DNA from: Aquisphaera giovannonii
GTDB lineage: Bacteria; Planctomycetota; Planctomycetia; Isosphaerales; Isosphaeraceae
DNA: 64,000 nt
Assembly (NCBI RefSeq): GCF_008087625.1
Contig: NZ_CP042997.1
Coordinates: 1,860,001 to 1,924,000 of the forward strand
Direction of reading: 5' to 3'
Positions 35,734 to 45,213 of the stretch are shown here, piece by piece. Made by a program: the position numbers and the translations under genes. The notes under the pieces were generated by a model. The model was given only the letters and a program-made list of their open reading frames with translations. It was not told where the DNA came from and ran no database searches. Each line of letters starts with the position of its first letter. Position 1 is the first letter of the stretch.

Positions 35734-37512
35734 TCAGCCCGGCGGCCCGGGCGGGACCGACGGCGGCGTGGCCGGGGAGGGCTCGCCGGCGCCGCGGTGA
35801 CGGTCGTCCTCCGGCCGGGCCGCCGGAGCGGCCGGGGCACCATGCCCGGCGCCCAGGAGGTCGGCCAGGTCGGCGTAGCGCCCGTACTCCTTCCGGAGCA
35901 TCTCCCGGATCGTCTCGGCCTCCCCGCCGTTGCCGCTCTGGAAGGCATGCTCGGCCCTCGAGAGCTGGTCGAGGACGAACGCCCTCCGCTTCTCCATGCG
36001 GGCCTCGACCTCCTCGGCCCGATGCAGGGCCAGGACGTACCACGGCCGCTCCTCCGGGTCGTCGGGCTTCATCAGGCGAGCCATCTCCCTCCAGTAGGCC
36101 GCCGCCTGGGGGTCGTTGCCTTCGGCCGTCGCCTTCTCCACCAGCGCGCTGAAGGCGACGTATTGCCGCTCCGCGTTCGAGTGGGGCTCGGAGAAGGCCG
36201 TCTTGACCGGGCTGCTCAGGTTCCTGGCCCGATTCTCGGCATCCTCCAGGAAGATCCTGTCGCGCCACTTGCGGACCTGATCCCCGTAGGGATGGCCCGG
36301 ATGCTTGGAGTCGAGGGGGTCCAGGTACTCGTCCCGGGCGGTGATCCAGTCCGAGCGCCGGGACGACTGCATCAGCGCCTCGGCCTTGCGATAGAGGGTC
36401 TCCGCGCTGGGCGGCCAGAGGACGTAGGCCATGCCCCCGGCGATGGCGAGGAGGGCGAGGACCAGCCCCATGGTCTCGAGCCGGGCGCGGGCGAGCCATC
36501 CGGCCTCCTCGTCCTCGCCGGAGGGGACGCCCCCCGCGATCGCGGATGAGGCGAGCGAGGGCTTCCGCCCCTTCTTGCGTGCCCGGGTCGGGGATTTCGC
36601 GACCGGCGCGCGGCCGGGATGGACGGCGTCCGGGGCGTCGGGCTCGGCCCAGACCATGGGGATGGACTTCCCCTGCTCGGCCCTGTCGCGGAGTTCGGTC
36701 AGCATGTGCTCGACGGCCGCGGCGTCCCAGGGGCGGTCGGAGGGCGCCTTGGCCATCAGCTTGACCACCAGCTCGTCCAGCTCCTTGGGGATCGTCGCCA
36801 CCTTGTCCGACGGCCGCGGCGGGGCCTGGTTGAGGTGGTTGTGCATCAGGACCACGGCCGAGGCCCCCTCGAACGGGGTCGCCCCGGTGAGCATCTGGTA
36901 GAAGAGGATCCCCAGGGCGTACAGGTCGGTCTTGTGGCTGACGGCCGGCGTCCCCCGGATCTGCTCCGGCGCCATGTACGCGGCGGTCCCCAGCGTCCGG
37001 CCCGGCGCGGTGAGCTGCGTCGTGCGGTCCAGGTCCTTGGCGATCCCGAAGTCGGTCAGCTTGAGCTTGCCCTCCTTCGTGATCATGATGTTGGACGGCT
37101 TCAGGTCCCGGTGGATCACGTTCTTCTCGTGCGCGTAGGAGAGCGCCGAGCAGAGCTGGATCCCCAGGTCCACCACCTCACGCCAGGGCAGGGGGCCGCG
37201 ATCCTGGAGGAGCTTCTCCGCCGTGATCCCGTCGGCGTACTCCATCGCGAAGTACGAGGTCCCCTTGTAGCGGCCGACGGCGAGCCAGCGGACGATGTTG
37301 GGGTGGCGGAACTGCTTGAGGATGTCCGCCTCGCGCTCGAACCGCTCGAAGACCCGGCCCTTCTGGCCGAGGTCCTCGTGGACGATCTTCACGGCGGCGG
37401 GCCGGCCGCTCCCCTCGTGGACGGCGCGGAAGACCACCCCCATCGCCCCGGATCCGAGGACCTCCTCGAGGCGGAAGGAGCCGAGCCTCTCCCCGATCAA
37501 CCCCTGGCTCAT
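35734..37512 (-). CDS. Ser/Thr protein kinase, membrane-anchored
   Basis: The protein has 592 residues from ATG 37512. The kinase domain opens FRLEEVLGSGAMGVVFRAVH (glycine loop), with K42 in AVKIV, HRDLKPSN (134-141), DFG (154-156) and YMAPEQ, so it is canonical and likely active. A basic linker (TRARKKGRKPSL) precedes one transmembrane helix (about 349-366). The C-terminal ~220 residues are helical with TPR-like character (LYRKAEALMQSSRRSDWITA; YWREMARLMKPDDPEERPWY) and end in a Pro-rich tail. It begins 23 bp after the glgP stop, so a glgP-kinase operon is likely; a link to glycogen control is speculation. Confidence 0.93.
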   Translation of the reverse strand: MSQGLIGERLGSFRLEEVLGSGAMGVVFRAVHEGSGRPAAVKIVHEDLGQKGRVFERFEREADILKQFRHPNIVRWLAVGRYKGTSYFAMEYADGITAEKLLQDRGPLPWREVVDLGIQLCSALSYAHEKNVIHRDLKPSNIMITKEGKLKLTDFGIAKDLDRTTQLTAPGRTLGTAAYMAPEQIRGTPAVSHKTDLYALGILFYQMLTGATPFEGASAVVLMHNHLNQAPPRPSDKVATIPKELDELVVKLMAKAPSDRPWDAAAVEHMLTELRDRAEQGKSIPMVWAEPDAPDAVHPGRAPVAKSPTRARKKGRKPSLASSAIAGGVPSGEDEEAGWLARARLETMGLVLALLAIAGGMAYVLWPPSAETLYRKAEALMQSSRRSDWITARDEYLDPLDSKHPGHPYGDQVRKWRDRIFLEDAENRARNLSSPVKTAFSEPHSNAERQYVAFSALVEKATAEGNDPQAAAYWREMARLMKPDDPEERPWYVLALHRAEEVEARMEKRRAFVLDQLSRAEHAFQSGNGGEAETIREMLRKEYGRYADLADLLGAGHGAPAAPAARPEDDRHRGAGEPSPATPPSVPPGPPG

Positions 37513-37535
37513 GGTCGCTACCCGTCGCTTTCACC

Positions 37536-39680
37536 TCAGTTGTGCGGCATCGAGCTGGACAGCCCCCCCGCCGCGGCGAGATAGCATCGCTGGGCGTAGT
37601 CCATGACCATGCGGTCCGCGTTGAAGCGCCAGGCCATCGTCCGGAACGCGTTCTTCTGGCGCGCGATCCACCCCCGGGGCAGGCCGGTCGTGTCGCGATC
37701 ATAGTAGAGCGGCACGACCTGATTCGCCAGGGTCTCGATGAGCGACTCGTAGTCGCGGCGGTCCTGGATCGACGGCTCCGCGTGGGTCCAGCCCGAGCCG
37801 ATGGCGAACCCGTTGGTCCCGTCGTAGCCCTCCGCCCACCAGCCGTCGAGGACCGAGAAGTTGAGGGCGCCGTTGAGCACCGCCTTCTGGCCCGACGTGC
37901 CGCTGGCCTCCTGGGGCCGACGCGGGTTGTTGAGCCACACGTCCACGCCCTGCACGAGGGAACGCGCGACGTTCATGTCGTAGTCCTCGACGAAGACGAT
38001 CTTGCCGGCGAACTTCCCCTGCCGGGTGATCCGCGCGATGCCCTGGATCAGCTCCTTGCCGAAGCGGTCCTCCGGGTGCGCCTTGCCGGCGAAGACGAAC
38101 TGGATCGGCCTCCCGGCGGCCTCGATCATCTCGCCGAGCCGCTCCGCGTCCTGGAGGACCAGGCCGGCCCGCTTGTAGGTCGCGAACCGCCGGGCGAACC
38201 CGATCGTCAGGGCGTTGAGGTCCAGGGCCTCCATGGCCTGCCTCTGGGCCGACTCCGGCTCCCCGCGGCGGCGGGCCTGGGCCACCAGGCGGCTCCGCAC
38301 GAAGTTGATCAGCCTCGCCTTGAGGACCTGCTGGGTCTCCCAGAGCTCGGCGTCGTCGACCGTGTCGATCCCCTCCCACGTCTCGGGGTACCGCTGCCGG
38401 ACCGACCAGCCCACCCCCATGTGCCGGTCCAGCAGCAGCGTCATCTGCGGGGCCACCCACGTCTCGACGTGGACGCCGTTGGTGATGTGGCCGATCGGGA
38501 TGTTCTCCTCGGCGACGCCCGGGAAGAGCGGCTTCCACATCCTCCGGGAGACGACGCCGTGCAGCGAGCTCACGCCGTTGGCATGCCGGGACAGCTTGAG
38601 CGCCAGCACGGTCATGCAGAAGAGCTCGTTGTGGTCGTGCGTGTTGACGCGGCCCAGGCCCATGAAGTCGTCGAAGGACAGGTGCAGCCCCTCGCGGACC
38701 TTCCCCAGGTTCTCCTCCACGAGCCCCGCGGGGAAGCGGTCGTGGCCGGCCGCCACCGGGGTGTGGGTGGTGAAGACCGTCATGTTGGCCACGTCGTGCA
38801 TGACCTCGCCGAAGGGGAGGCCCGTGTATTCCATCGTCTCGCGGATCAGCTCGAGCGTCGCGAAGGCGCTGTGGCCCTCGTTCAGGTGGAGCACCGCGGG
38901 CGTGATGCCGAGGGCCTTCAGGGCCCGGACTCCGCCCACGCCCAGCAGCAGCTCCTGGCGGATCCGCACCCGGGCGTCGCCGCCGTAGAGCCTGGCCGTC
39001 AAGGCGCGGTCGGACTCGCTGTTCTCCGGCAGGTTCGAGTCCAGCAGCAAGAGGGTCGTGCGCCCGACCTCGACCCGCCAGATCCGGGCGTGCAGGACGC
39101 CGCTGGCGGACTCCACGGAGATCTTGAGCGGCTGGCCGTCCGGGCCGGTCACGGCCTCGATCGGCAGCAGGTCCAGGTCGCTGTTGAGGTACGACTCCTG
39201 CTGCCACCCGTCCTTGTCGAGCGACTGGCGGAAGTAGCCCTGCGCGTACAGGATGCCGATCCCGATCAGGGGGATGCCCAGGTCGCTGGAGCTCTTCAGG
39301 TGGTCGCCGGCCAGGACCCCCAGGCCGCCCGAATAGATCGGCAGGCTCTCATGCAGCCCGAACTCCATCGAGAAATACGCGACGGGCCGCGCCCTGAGGA
39401 TGGAGGCGTTGATGGCCCCCCAGGACTTCGTGTCCTTCAGGTACTCGGCCTGGCGGCGGAAGGCATAGTCGATCCGCGAGTCCAGGGCCATCTCCGCGGA
39501 CCGGCGCTCGAGCTGCTCGGGCGGGAGGCGCTTCAGGAACTCGACCGGGTTGTGATCCACCTCGCGCCAGAGCGTCGGGTCGAGCTCGCGGAAGAGGGCG
39601 ATGACGTTCGGCTGCCAGACCCACCACAGGTTGCGGGCCAGTTCACGAAGCTTGTCCACGATCCGAGTCTGACCCACCAT
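37536..39680 (-). CDS. glgP: Alpha-glucan (glycogen) phosphorylase
   Basis: The enzyme releases glucose-1-phosphate from alpha-1,4-glucans using pyridoxal phosphate. It has 714 residues, the length of the shorter TIGR02094-type GT35 family. Motifs: ELARNLWWVWQPNVIALFRE (N-terminus), VAYFSMEFGLHESLPIYSGG, GGLGVLAGDHLKSSSDLGIP, and the PLP-binding region EASGTSGQKAVLNGALNFSV containing the Schiff-base lysine. LVQGVDVWLNNPRRPQEASG confirms the family. The start ATG 39680 fits homologues. It is followed after 23 bp by the kinase gene on the same strand. No glgB/C/A gene is adjacent. Confidence 0.95.
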   Translation of the reverse strand: MVGQTRIVDKLRELARNLWWVWQPNVIALFRELDPTLWREVDHNPVEFLKRLPPEQLERRSAEMALDSRIDYAFRRQAEYLKDTKSWGAINASILRARPVAYFSMEFGLHESLPIYSGGLGVLAGDHLKSSSDLGIPLIGIGILYAQGYFRQSLDKDGWQQESYLNSDLDLLPIEAVTGPDGQPLKISVESASGVLHARIWRVEVGRTTLLLLDSNLPENSESDRALTARLYGGDARVRIRQELLLGVGGVRALKALGITPAVLHLNEGHSAFATLELIRETMEYTGLPFGEVMHDVANMTVFTTHTPVAAGHDRFPAGLVEENLGKVREGLHLSFDDFMGLGRVNTHDHNELFCMTVLALKLSRHANGVSSLHGVVSRRMWKPLFPGVAEENIPIGHITNGVHVETWVAPQMTLLLDRHMGVGWSVRQRYPETWEGIDTVDDAELWETQQVLKARLINFVRSRLVAQARRRGEPESAQRQAMEALDLNALTIGFARRFATYKRAGLVLQDAERLGEMIEAAGRPIQFVFAGKAHPEDRFGKELIQGIARITRQGKFAGKIVFVEDYDMNVARSLVQGVDVWLNNPRRPQEASGTSGQKAVLNGALNFSVLDGWWAEGYDGTNGFAIGSGWTHAEPSIQDRRDYESLIETLANQVVPLYYDRDTTGLPRGWIARQKNAFRTMAWRFNADRMVMDYAQRCYLAAAGGLSSSMPHN

Positions 39681-39940
39681 GGGCTAACCCCTTGCGCATC
39701 GGTACGGAGTCGAAGGTCGCCGGCATCGAATCGCCGGAGCAGGGCCACGGACTGGCGTGGCCGCACGGGATTCCCGCGGAGAGGCCCGTCGGAAGGGACA
39801 TAGTATGACGCGGCAAGGGCCGAAAGCCAAGCCCGGGGCCGAGCGGCCCGTCCACGCACCCGGCCCCTCCGGCCTCTGCCCTATCCTAGGACATGGCCGG
39901 CGCGGGCGGGCCCGCCGCCCCTAAGGCCTCGCCGATCGGA

Positions 39941-40765
39941 TCAACGATGCGACGAGGCCCCGGCGCCCGATGCGGCCGGCCGCGTCGTCGCGGCCCCGGG
40001 ACCGGAGGCGTGGCCCGCGGCGGCGTGCCCCCCCGGCTGCCTGTTCTCGGCGCGGAGCGTCGGGGCGACGCGCCGCCCCCCGGCGTGATTGAAGGAAGCT
40101 GCCCGTCCCCCGGAGCCCGGCGAGCCCCCGCCCGTCGCCCCCAACCCCGGCCCGGCCGCGCCCCCGGCCCCGCGGTTGCCTCCCGCCGAGCCCTGCAGCG
40201 CGTTGAACGAGGTGGCCCGCTGGTTGAGCGGGTTGTTATTCCTCAGGGAGGAGTTGTTGTACAGCCCCCCCTGATTCACCGGGTTGTTATTCCTCAGGGC
40301 GGAGTTGTTATACAGCCCCCCCTGGTTCACCGGGTTGTTGTACCGGAGCCCCCGACTTCGGTTGTACAGCCCCCCCTGATTCAGGGGATTATTGTACCGG
40401 AGCCCCGGGCTGCGGTTGTACATGCCCGCCTGGTTGAGCGGGTTGTTGTAGTACAGGACCGGATCATTCAGGTACATGCCCGCCTGGTTGAGCGGGTTGT
40501 TGAAATAGAGGCCGGGGCTGAAGTCGTACATCCCGACCTGGTTGAGCGGGTTGTTGAAGAAGAGGCCCGCGCTCTGATTGTACACGCCCGCCTGGTTGAC
40601 GGCGTTGTTGTGCATCAATGCCGCATTATTATTATACATGCCCGACTGGAGGGCCGGGTTCAGCGTCGGGGCCGGACCCGCGGCGTGGTGCTGCGCGAAT
40701 GCGGCCGACGGTACCAGCGAGCCGGCCAAGATCGCCGCGAAGCTCAAGGCGTGCAGGTTACGCAT
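39941..40765 (-). CDS. Secreted protein with NNPLNQ tandem repeats
   Basis: The protein has 274 residues from ATG 40765 (G-run 8 nt upstream; ATG 40771 possible). A signal peptide (MRNLHALSFAAILAGSLVPS then AAFAQ) is followed, at about residues 36-182, by about nine tandem repeats of the form NNPLNQaGmYnrspGLry, period 18 residues (17 in the last two copies). The rest is Gly/Ser/Ala-rich and disordered. No known domain matches; Asn/Gln/Tyr-rich repeats of this kind suggest a fibrous or amyloid-like surface protein (inference). It lies 227 bp downstream of nuoM and appears monocistronic. Confidence 0.8.
   Translation of the reverse strand: MRNLHALSFAAILAGSLVPSAAFAQHHAAGPAPTLNPALQSGMYNNNAALMHNNAVNQAGVYNQSAGLFFNNPLNQVGMYDFSPGLYFNNPLNQAGMYLNDPVLYYNNPLNQAGMYNRSPGLRYNNPLNQGGLYNRSRGLRYNNPVNQGGLYNNSALRNNNPVNQGGLYNNSSLRNNNPLNQRATSFNALQGSAGGNRGAGGAAGPGLGATGGGSPGSGGRAASFNHAGGRRVAPTLRAENRQPGGHAAAGHASGPGAATTRPAASGAGASSHR
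40220..40660 (-). repeat. 54-bp (and 51-bp) tandem repeats encoding the NNPLNQ units
   Basis: The DNA repeats show themselves in the recurrent string 'gggttgtt' / 'cctgrttsa' and the peptide NNPLNQ in register every 54 nt, then every 51 nt at the low-coordinate end. Conservation is at both protein and DNA level, consistent with expansion by slippage or unequal crossing-over. About nine copies. Confidence 0.8.
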
Positions 40766-40992
40766 GGACATGCCCCCCCGCGGCCCGCGATCGTCGAGAC
40801 GCTCGATCCGGGCGTGAGCCGCATGCATCCAAACGCATTTTACCACCGATCACGCCGACGGACCAGCCCCTCCAGGCGAATCGACGTGCCGTCATGACGG
40901 ACCGCTTCGCGAACGGGCCCGCCTCTCGCCTCCCGCCGACGGGGGCGGTCGCGTCGCCGAGCGGCCCCGTCGTCAGGGCGGCCCCCCGGCGA

Positions 40993-42732
40993 TCATCGCC
41001 CGCGGGAGTCGACGATCGCCGTCCGCTGGGCGGGGGGAGGGGCGTGTTCGGCCGTCCGCGGCACCTGCACGTTGAGCTCGCGGGCGTGGACGACGGAATC
41101 GACCATCTGGTCGACCGAGGGGCTCATCCACCGCAGCACGAGGGCGTTGGGGAAGACGCCCATCGCGATCGTCAGCACGACCAGCGGCACGGCGATGGCG
41201 ACCTCCCGCAGGTCCATGTCGGGCAGGCCCTTCCAGGCCTCGCTCCGGCCGAGGAACACGCGCTGGATCGTCCAGAGGATGTACCCGGCCGTCAGGATCA
41301 CGGCCATGGCGGCCAGGACCGCCAGGGGGATGCTGTAATTGAACGAGGCCAGGACGACGAAGACCTCCGCCACGAAGCCGCAGAGGCCGGGCAGCCCCAT
41401 CGACCCGAAGAAGATGACGTACGAGATCGCCCCGTAGAGCGGCATGATGTTGTTCAGGCCGCCGAGCTTGTCCAGGTCGCGCGTGTGGGCCCGGTCGTAG
41501 ATGACGCCGACCAGGAAGAACATGCCGGCCGAGGTGATGCCGTGCGCGAGCATCATGAACATCGCGCCGTTGACCCCGTACGCGTAATACTGCGGGTCGT
41601 TCTGCAGGTTCATCACCGCCAGGCCCAGCGTGACGTAGCCCATGTGGCTGACGGAGCTGTAGGCCACCAGCTTCTTGAAGTCGGTCTGGGCCATCGCGAC
41701 GAGCGCGCCGTAGAGGATGCTGAAGACGCCCAGGGCCGCGACGAAGTAGGACCAGTCGTACGCCCCGGCCGGGGCCAGCGGCCACGCCAGCCGGATCATG
41801 CCGTAGCCGCCGATCTTCAGGAGGATGCCGGCGAGGATCATGCTGATCGGCGTGGGGGCCTGGACGTGGGCGTCCGGGAGCCACGTGTGGAAGGGGAACG
41901 AGGGCAGCTTGACCATGAAGCCGACCAGGAACAGGATGAAGACCCAGGCCTGGATGTCCCGCCCGTAGTAGCTCGTGGTGGAGGCGATGTTCGTCAGCTC
42001 GACGATGTCGAACGAGTGCCCCCGGAACTGCACCGAGCCCCCGGTGGCGTTGATCGTGCTGATCGTCGTCAGGTCGGTCTGCCAGAAGTACAGGATGAGC
42101 ACGCTGACCAGGATGAAGACCGACCCGAAGAGCGTGTACAGCAGGAACTTGATCGCCGCGTACTCCCGGTTGTCGCCGCCCCAGATGGCGATCAGGAAGT
42201 ACATCGGCAGCAGCATCACCTCGAAGAAGACGTAGAAGAGGAACAGGTCGAGCGAGAGGAAGACCCCCATCATGCTGGCGACGAGCAGCATGTAGAGGGC
42301 GTAGTACCCCTTGACCTGCTTGGTGATGTTCCACGACGCGAGGCACGCCAGGAGGCTGATCAGGCCGGTCAGCACGACCAGGCTGAGGCTGATGCCGTCC
42401 AGCCCGAGGTAATACTGGATGTTGAAGTAGGGGATCCAGGCGCGTCGGACCACCAGGTCGCCGCCGCCCGTGCTCTCGTCGGCGATCGTGAGGAGGCCGC
42501 CGCTCTCCGCCTGGAGCGTGTTCTGGACGACGCGCTGGGCCAGCGGGCGCCGGGCATTGCCGTCGCCGAGGTAGACCCCCAGGGCCACCACGCTGAGCAC
42601 GAACGTCGCGCCGGTGAAGCCGAGGGCGACGTACTTCGTCGCCGCCTCCTGCCGCCTCGGCACGAGCAGGGTCGCGATCACGCCGAGCAGGGGGACGAGC
42701 CAGAGGGAGGTCAGAAGCAGGTTGTCGCTCAT
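40993..42732 (-). CDS. nuoM: NADH-quinone oxidoreductase subunit M
   Basis: A proton-pumping antiporter-like subunit of complex I in the inner membrane. The 579 residues form about 14 helices, with the family core FPFHTWLPDAHVQAPTPISM and ILAGILLKIGGYGMIRLAWP, and YSSVSHMGYVTLGLAVMNLQ, which carry the conserved Lys and His of the channel. The N-terminus MSDNLLLTSLWLVPLLGVI fits NuoM. A longer central loop (about 195-240; TISTINATGGSVQFRGHSFD) is an insertion. It lies 141 bp downstream of nuoL on the same strand. The other nuo genes are not adjacent. Confidence 0.95.
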   Translation of the reverse strand: MSDNLLLTSLWLVPLLGVIATLLVPRRQEAATKYVALGFTGATFVLSVVALGVYLGDGNARRPLAQRVVQNTLQAESGGLLTIADESTGGGDLVVRRAWIPYFNIQYYLGLDGISLSLVVLTGLISLLACLASWNITKQVKGYYALYMLLVASMMGVFLSLDLFLFYVFFEVMLLPMYFLIAIWGGDNREYAAIKFLLYTLFGSVFILVSVLILYFWQTDLTTISTINATGGSVQFRGHSFDIVELTNIASTTSYYGRDIQAWVFILFLVGFMVKLPSFPFHTWLPDAHVQAPTPISMILAGILLKIGGYGMIRLAWPLAPAGAYDWSYFVAALGVFSILYGALVAMAQTDFKKLVAYSSVSHMGYVTLGLAVMNLQNDPQYYAYGVNGAMFMMLAHGITSAGMFFLVGVIYDRAHTRDLDKLGGLNNIMPLYGAISYVIFFGSMGLPGLCGFVAEVFVVLASFNYSIPLAVLAAMAVILTAGYILWTIQRVFLGRSEAWKGLPDMDLREVAIAVPLVVLTIAMGVFPNALVLRWMSPSVDQMVDSVVHARELNVQVPRTAEHAPPPAQRTAIVDSRGR

Positions 42733-42873
42733 GGCGAGGTCACCGGTTCCGGTTTTCGGGGTCGGACGGGGCCGGGGACCTTTCCCGGCCCCCGGCTCAG
42801 GTGTGTCGGTCTCGGGGCATAGGAATGAGTCGCGAGGGGCGGTGCGAGGCGCGTCGCGATCGCGACGGCCCGG

Positions 42874-45213
42874 TCAGGTCGAGACCCAGGCGAAGACGGT
42901 CGCGAAGAGCCCCACGAGGGCGGCCGCCAGGAACATCAGGTAGTTGCGCAGCTTGCCCGTCTGGAGCATGCGCCCGCGGTCGCCCAGGAGATAGGTCACC
43001 TGGCCGACGAGGTTGACGAGGCCGTCCACGCCGACCCTGTCGAAGAACCCGTCGAAGCGGCTGAGCTGCGCCGTCAGGGCCGCGAGGCCGTTCACCACGC
43101 CGTCGATGAGGAACCGGTCCAGCCTGCCGCAGAATCGGGCGAGGCCGAGGCAGGGTTGCACCAGGGCGACGCGGTAGATCTCGTCGAAGTACCACTTGTT
43201 CCGGAAGAGCGTGTACAGGCCGTGGAACCGGCGGGCGGCCGCCGCCGGGCTGAGCCGCAGCGGGACGAAATACGGGAGGCCCGGCGGGGCGTAGTAGAGG
43301 AAGCCCAGCCCGATGCCCGTGGCGGCGATGGCCAGCGAGGACAGCAGGGCGAGGCCGTGCGCCCAGTGGCCGTTGATGACGCCGGCCGGCTCGCCGTACG
43401 CGAGCATCTGCTCGAGGACCGGCGTGCCGATCGGCAGCCCGAGCCACACCGTCCAGCCGACGAAGATGCTGCAGGCCGCCAGCGCGATGAGCGGCCGCGT
43501 CATGATCGGCCCGCTCTCGTGGGCGTGCGCGACGGGGTTCAGGTCGTCGTGGCCGGCGCCGTGGCCGTGGGCCTCGTCCTCCCGGGCCAGCTCGTGCTCC
43601 TCGTCCAGCGTGTCGTGGACGGCGCGGGCCTCCGCCGGGGCGGCGAACCCGCGCGGCTCGCCGGCGAAGGTGAGCAGCCACATCCGGAACATGTAGAAGG
43701 CCGTGATCGTCGCACCCAGGGCCGGGAGCACGAAGAGCAGGAAGTGGCCCGGGCTGAGGGCGACGCGTGCGAGCGCCGCCGCGAGGATCGCGTCCTTGGA
43801 ATAGAAGCCGCTGAAGAACGGAACCCCGCAGATGGCCAGCGTGCCCACCAGCATCGTGCCCGCCGTGATGGGCATCTTGCGGGAGAGCCCGCCCAGCGCG
43901 GGCATGTCGTAGGTATGCACGCTGTGATAGACGCTGCCGGCCCCCAGGAAGAGCAGGGCCTTGAAGAAGGCGTGGGTGATCAGGTGGAAGAGCCCCGCGG
44001 CTCGGCCCCCGACCCCCAGGGCCAGCATCATGAACCCGAGCTGGCTGACGGTCGAATACGCGAGCACCTTCTTGTAGTCGGTCTGCACGACCGCGATCGT
44101 GGCGGCGATGAACAGCGTGATGCCGCCGGTGTAGGCGATCACCAGCAGCGCGTCGGGCGTGAACAGCGGGAAGAACCGCCCGACCAGGTAGACGCCCGCG
44201 GCGACCATCGTGGCGGCGTGGATCAGGGCGGAGACGGGCGTCGGGCCCGCCATGGCGTCGGGGAGCCAGACGTGCAGCGGGAACTGGGCGCTCTTGCCGC
44301 AGCAGCCGGCGAAGATCCCGAGCCCCGCCACCGTCAGGAGCCAGGTCGGGATCCGGACCGGGGCGGCGGGCTCCCCGTCCGCCGCGGCCGGGCGATACTC
44401 GACGACACCCTCGCCCGAGGAGGCCGACTGGTGGAACGAGCCGTCCGGCGCCCGCAGCCCCGTGTTCAGGTCGTTGATGTTGAAGGTGCCCAGCTGCGTC
44501 CAGAGGATGCCCAGGCCGATGAGCATCCCCACGTCGCCGACGCGGTTGACGATGAACGCCTTGTTCGCCGCGTCGCAGTTCGCCTTCTCCTCGTACCAGA
44601 AGCCGATCAAGAGGTAGGAGCAGACCCCGACCAGCTCCCAGAAGATGAAGATCATGAACACGTTCGCGGACGCGACCAGGCCGAGCATCGAGAAGCAGAA
44701 CAGGGAGAGGTACGCGAAGAACCGCGGGTACCGCGCGTCGTCGTGCATGTACCCCATGGAATAGACGTGGATCAGGGTGGCGATGAACGTCACCATCAGG
44801 AACATGATCGCCGACAGGTTGTCGATGCGGACGCCCAGCGGGAAGCTCAGTGCGGCCGGCCGGGACCCCTCGGCGCCCTTGCCCACGCCGTCGAGGACCA
44901 CCCAGTCGTAGCTCGCCGCCCAGGCATGCGGCCCGTGGACGGCCTCCCCGGCGGCCTCGTGGCCCCCCGCGTCGGCGTGCTCCTCGCCAGCCGCCTCCGC
45001 GGTCGCGGCGTGGTGCTCGGCGAAGACGCCGCTGGCCTCCACCAGGTAGTACTCGATGAAGCCCGCGAGGCTGAGCACGAAGGAGAGCGCGATCGCCCCC
45101 GTCGCCACGTACGCGTTGAGGCGTTTGAGCTGGCGGATGAAGAGGACCTCGATGGCGAACGCGGCCAGCGGGATGAGCACGGCAGCTACATAGAGTCCGA
45201 CCTGCCAGTTCAT
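42874..45213 (-). CDS. nuoL: NADH-quinone oxidoreductase subunit L
   Basis: The distal proton-pumping subunit of complex I, 779 residues from ATG 45213 (AGGGA upstream). About 16 hydrophobic helices; the antiporter core includes SAQFPLHVWLPDAMAGPTPV followed by SALIHAATMVAAGVYLVGRF, and YSTVSQLGFMMLALGVGGRA. The long C-terminal lateral helix region is present (NKWYFDEIYRVALVQPCLGL then ARFCGRLDRFLID). A His/Glu-rich loop (about 83-113) lies early in the protein, and HGHGAGHDDLNPVAHAHESG later on. It precedes nuoM by 141 bp. No nuoK or nuoN is adjacent, and the upstream gene is a divergent ferredoxin. Confidence 0.95.
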   Translation of the reverse strand: MNWQVGLYVAAVLIPLAAFAIEVLFIRQLKRLNAYVATGAIALSFVLSLAGFIEYYLVEASGVFAEHHAATAEAAGEEHADAGGHEAAGEAVHGPHAWAASYDWVVLDGVGKGAEGSRPAALSFPLGVRIDNLSAIMFLMVTFIATLIHVYSMGYMHDDARYPRFFAYLSLFCFSMLGLVASANVFMIFIFWELVGVCSYLLIGFWYEEKANCDAANKAFIVNRVGDVGMLIGLGILWTQLGTFNINDLNTGLRAPDGSFHQSASSGEGVVEYRPAAADGEPAAPVRIPTWLLTVAGLGIFAGCCGKSAQFPLHVWLPDAMAGPTPVSALIHAATMVAAGVYLVGRFFPLFTPDALLVIAYTGGITLFIAATIAVVQTDYKKVLAYSTVSQLGFMMLALGVGGRAAGLFHLITHAFFKALLFLGAGSVYHSVHTYDMPALGGLSRKMPITAGTMLVGTLAICGVPFFSGFYSKDAILAAALARVALSPGHFLLFVLPALGATITAFYMFRMWLLTFAGEPRGFAAPAEARAVHDTLDEEHELAREDEAHGHGAGHDDLNPVAHAHESGPIMTRPLIALAACSIFVGWTVWLGLPIGTPVLEQMLAYGEPAGVINGHWAHGLALLSSLAIAATGIGLGFLYYAPPGLPYFVPLRLSPAAAARRFHGLYTLFRNKWYFDEIYRVALVQPCLGLARFCGRLDRFLIDGVVNGLAALTAQLSRFDGFFDRVGVDGLVNLVGQVTYLLGDRGRMLQTGKLRNYLMFLAAALVGLFATVFAWVST

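Noticed and set aside
40220-40660. Regular repeats considered as a CRISPR array
   Set aside because: The repeats are in frame with a secreted protein, have no distinct spacers and no cas genes are near.
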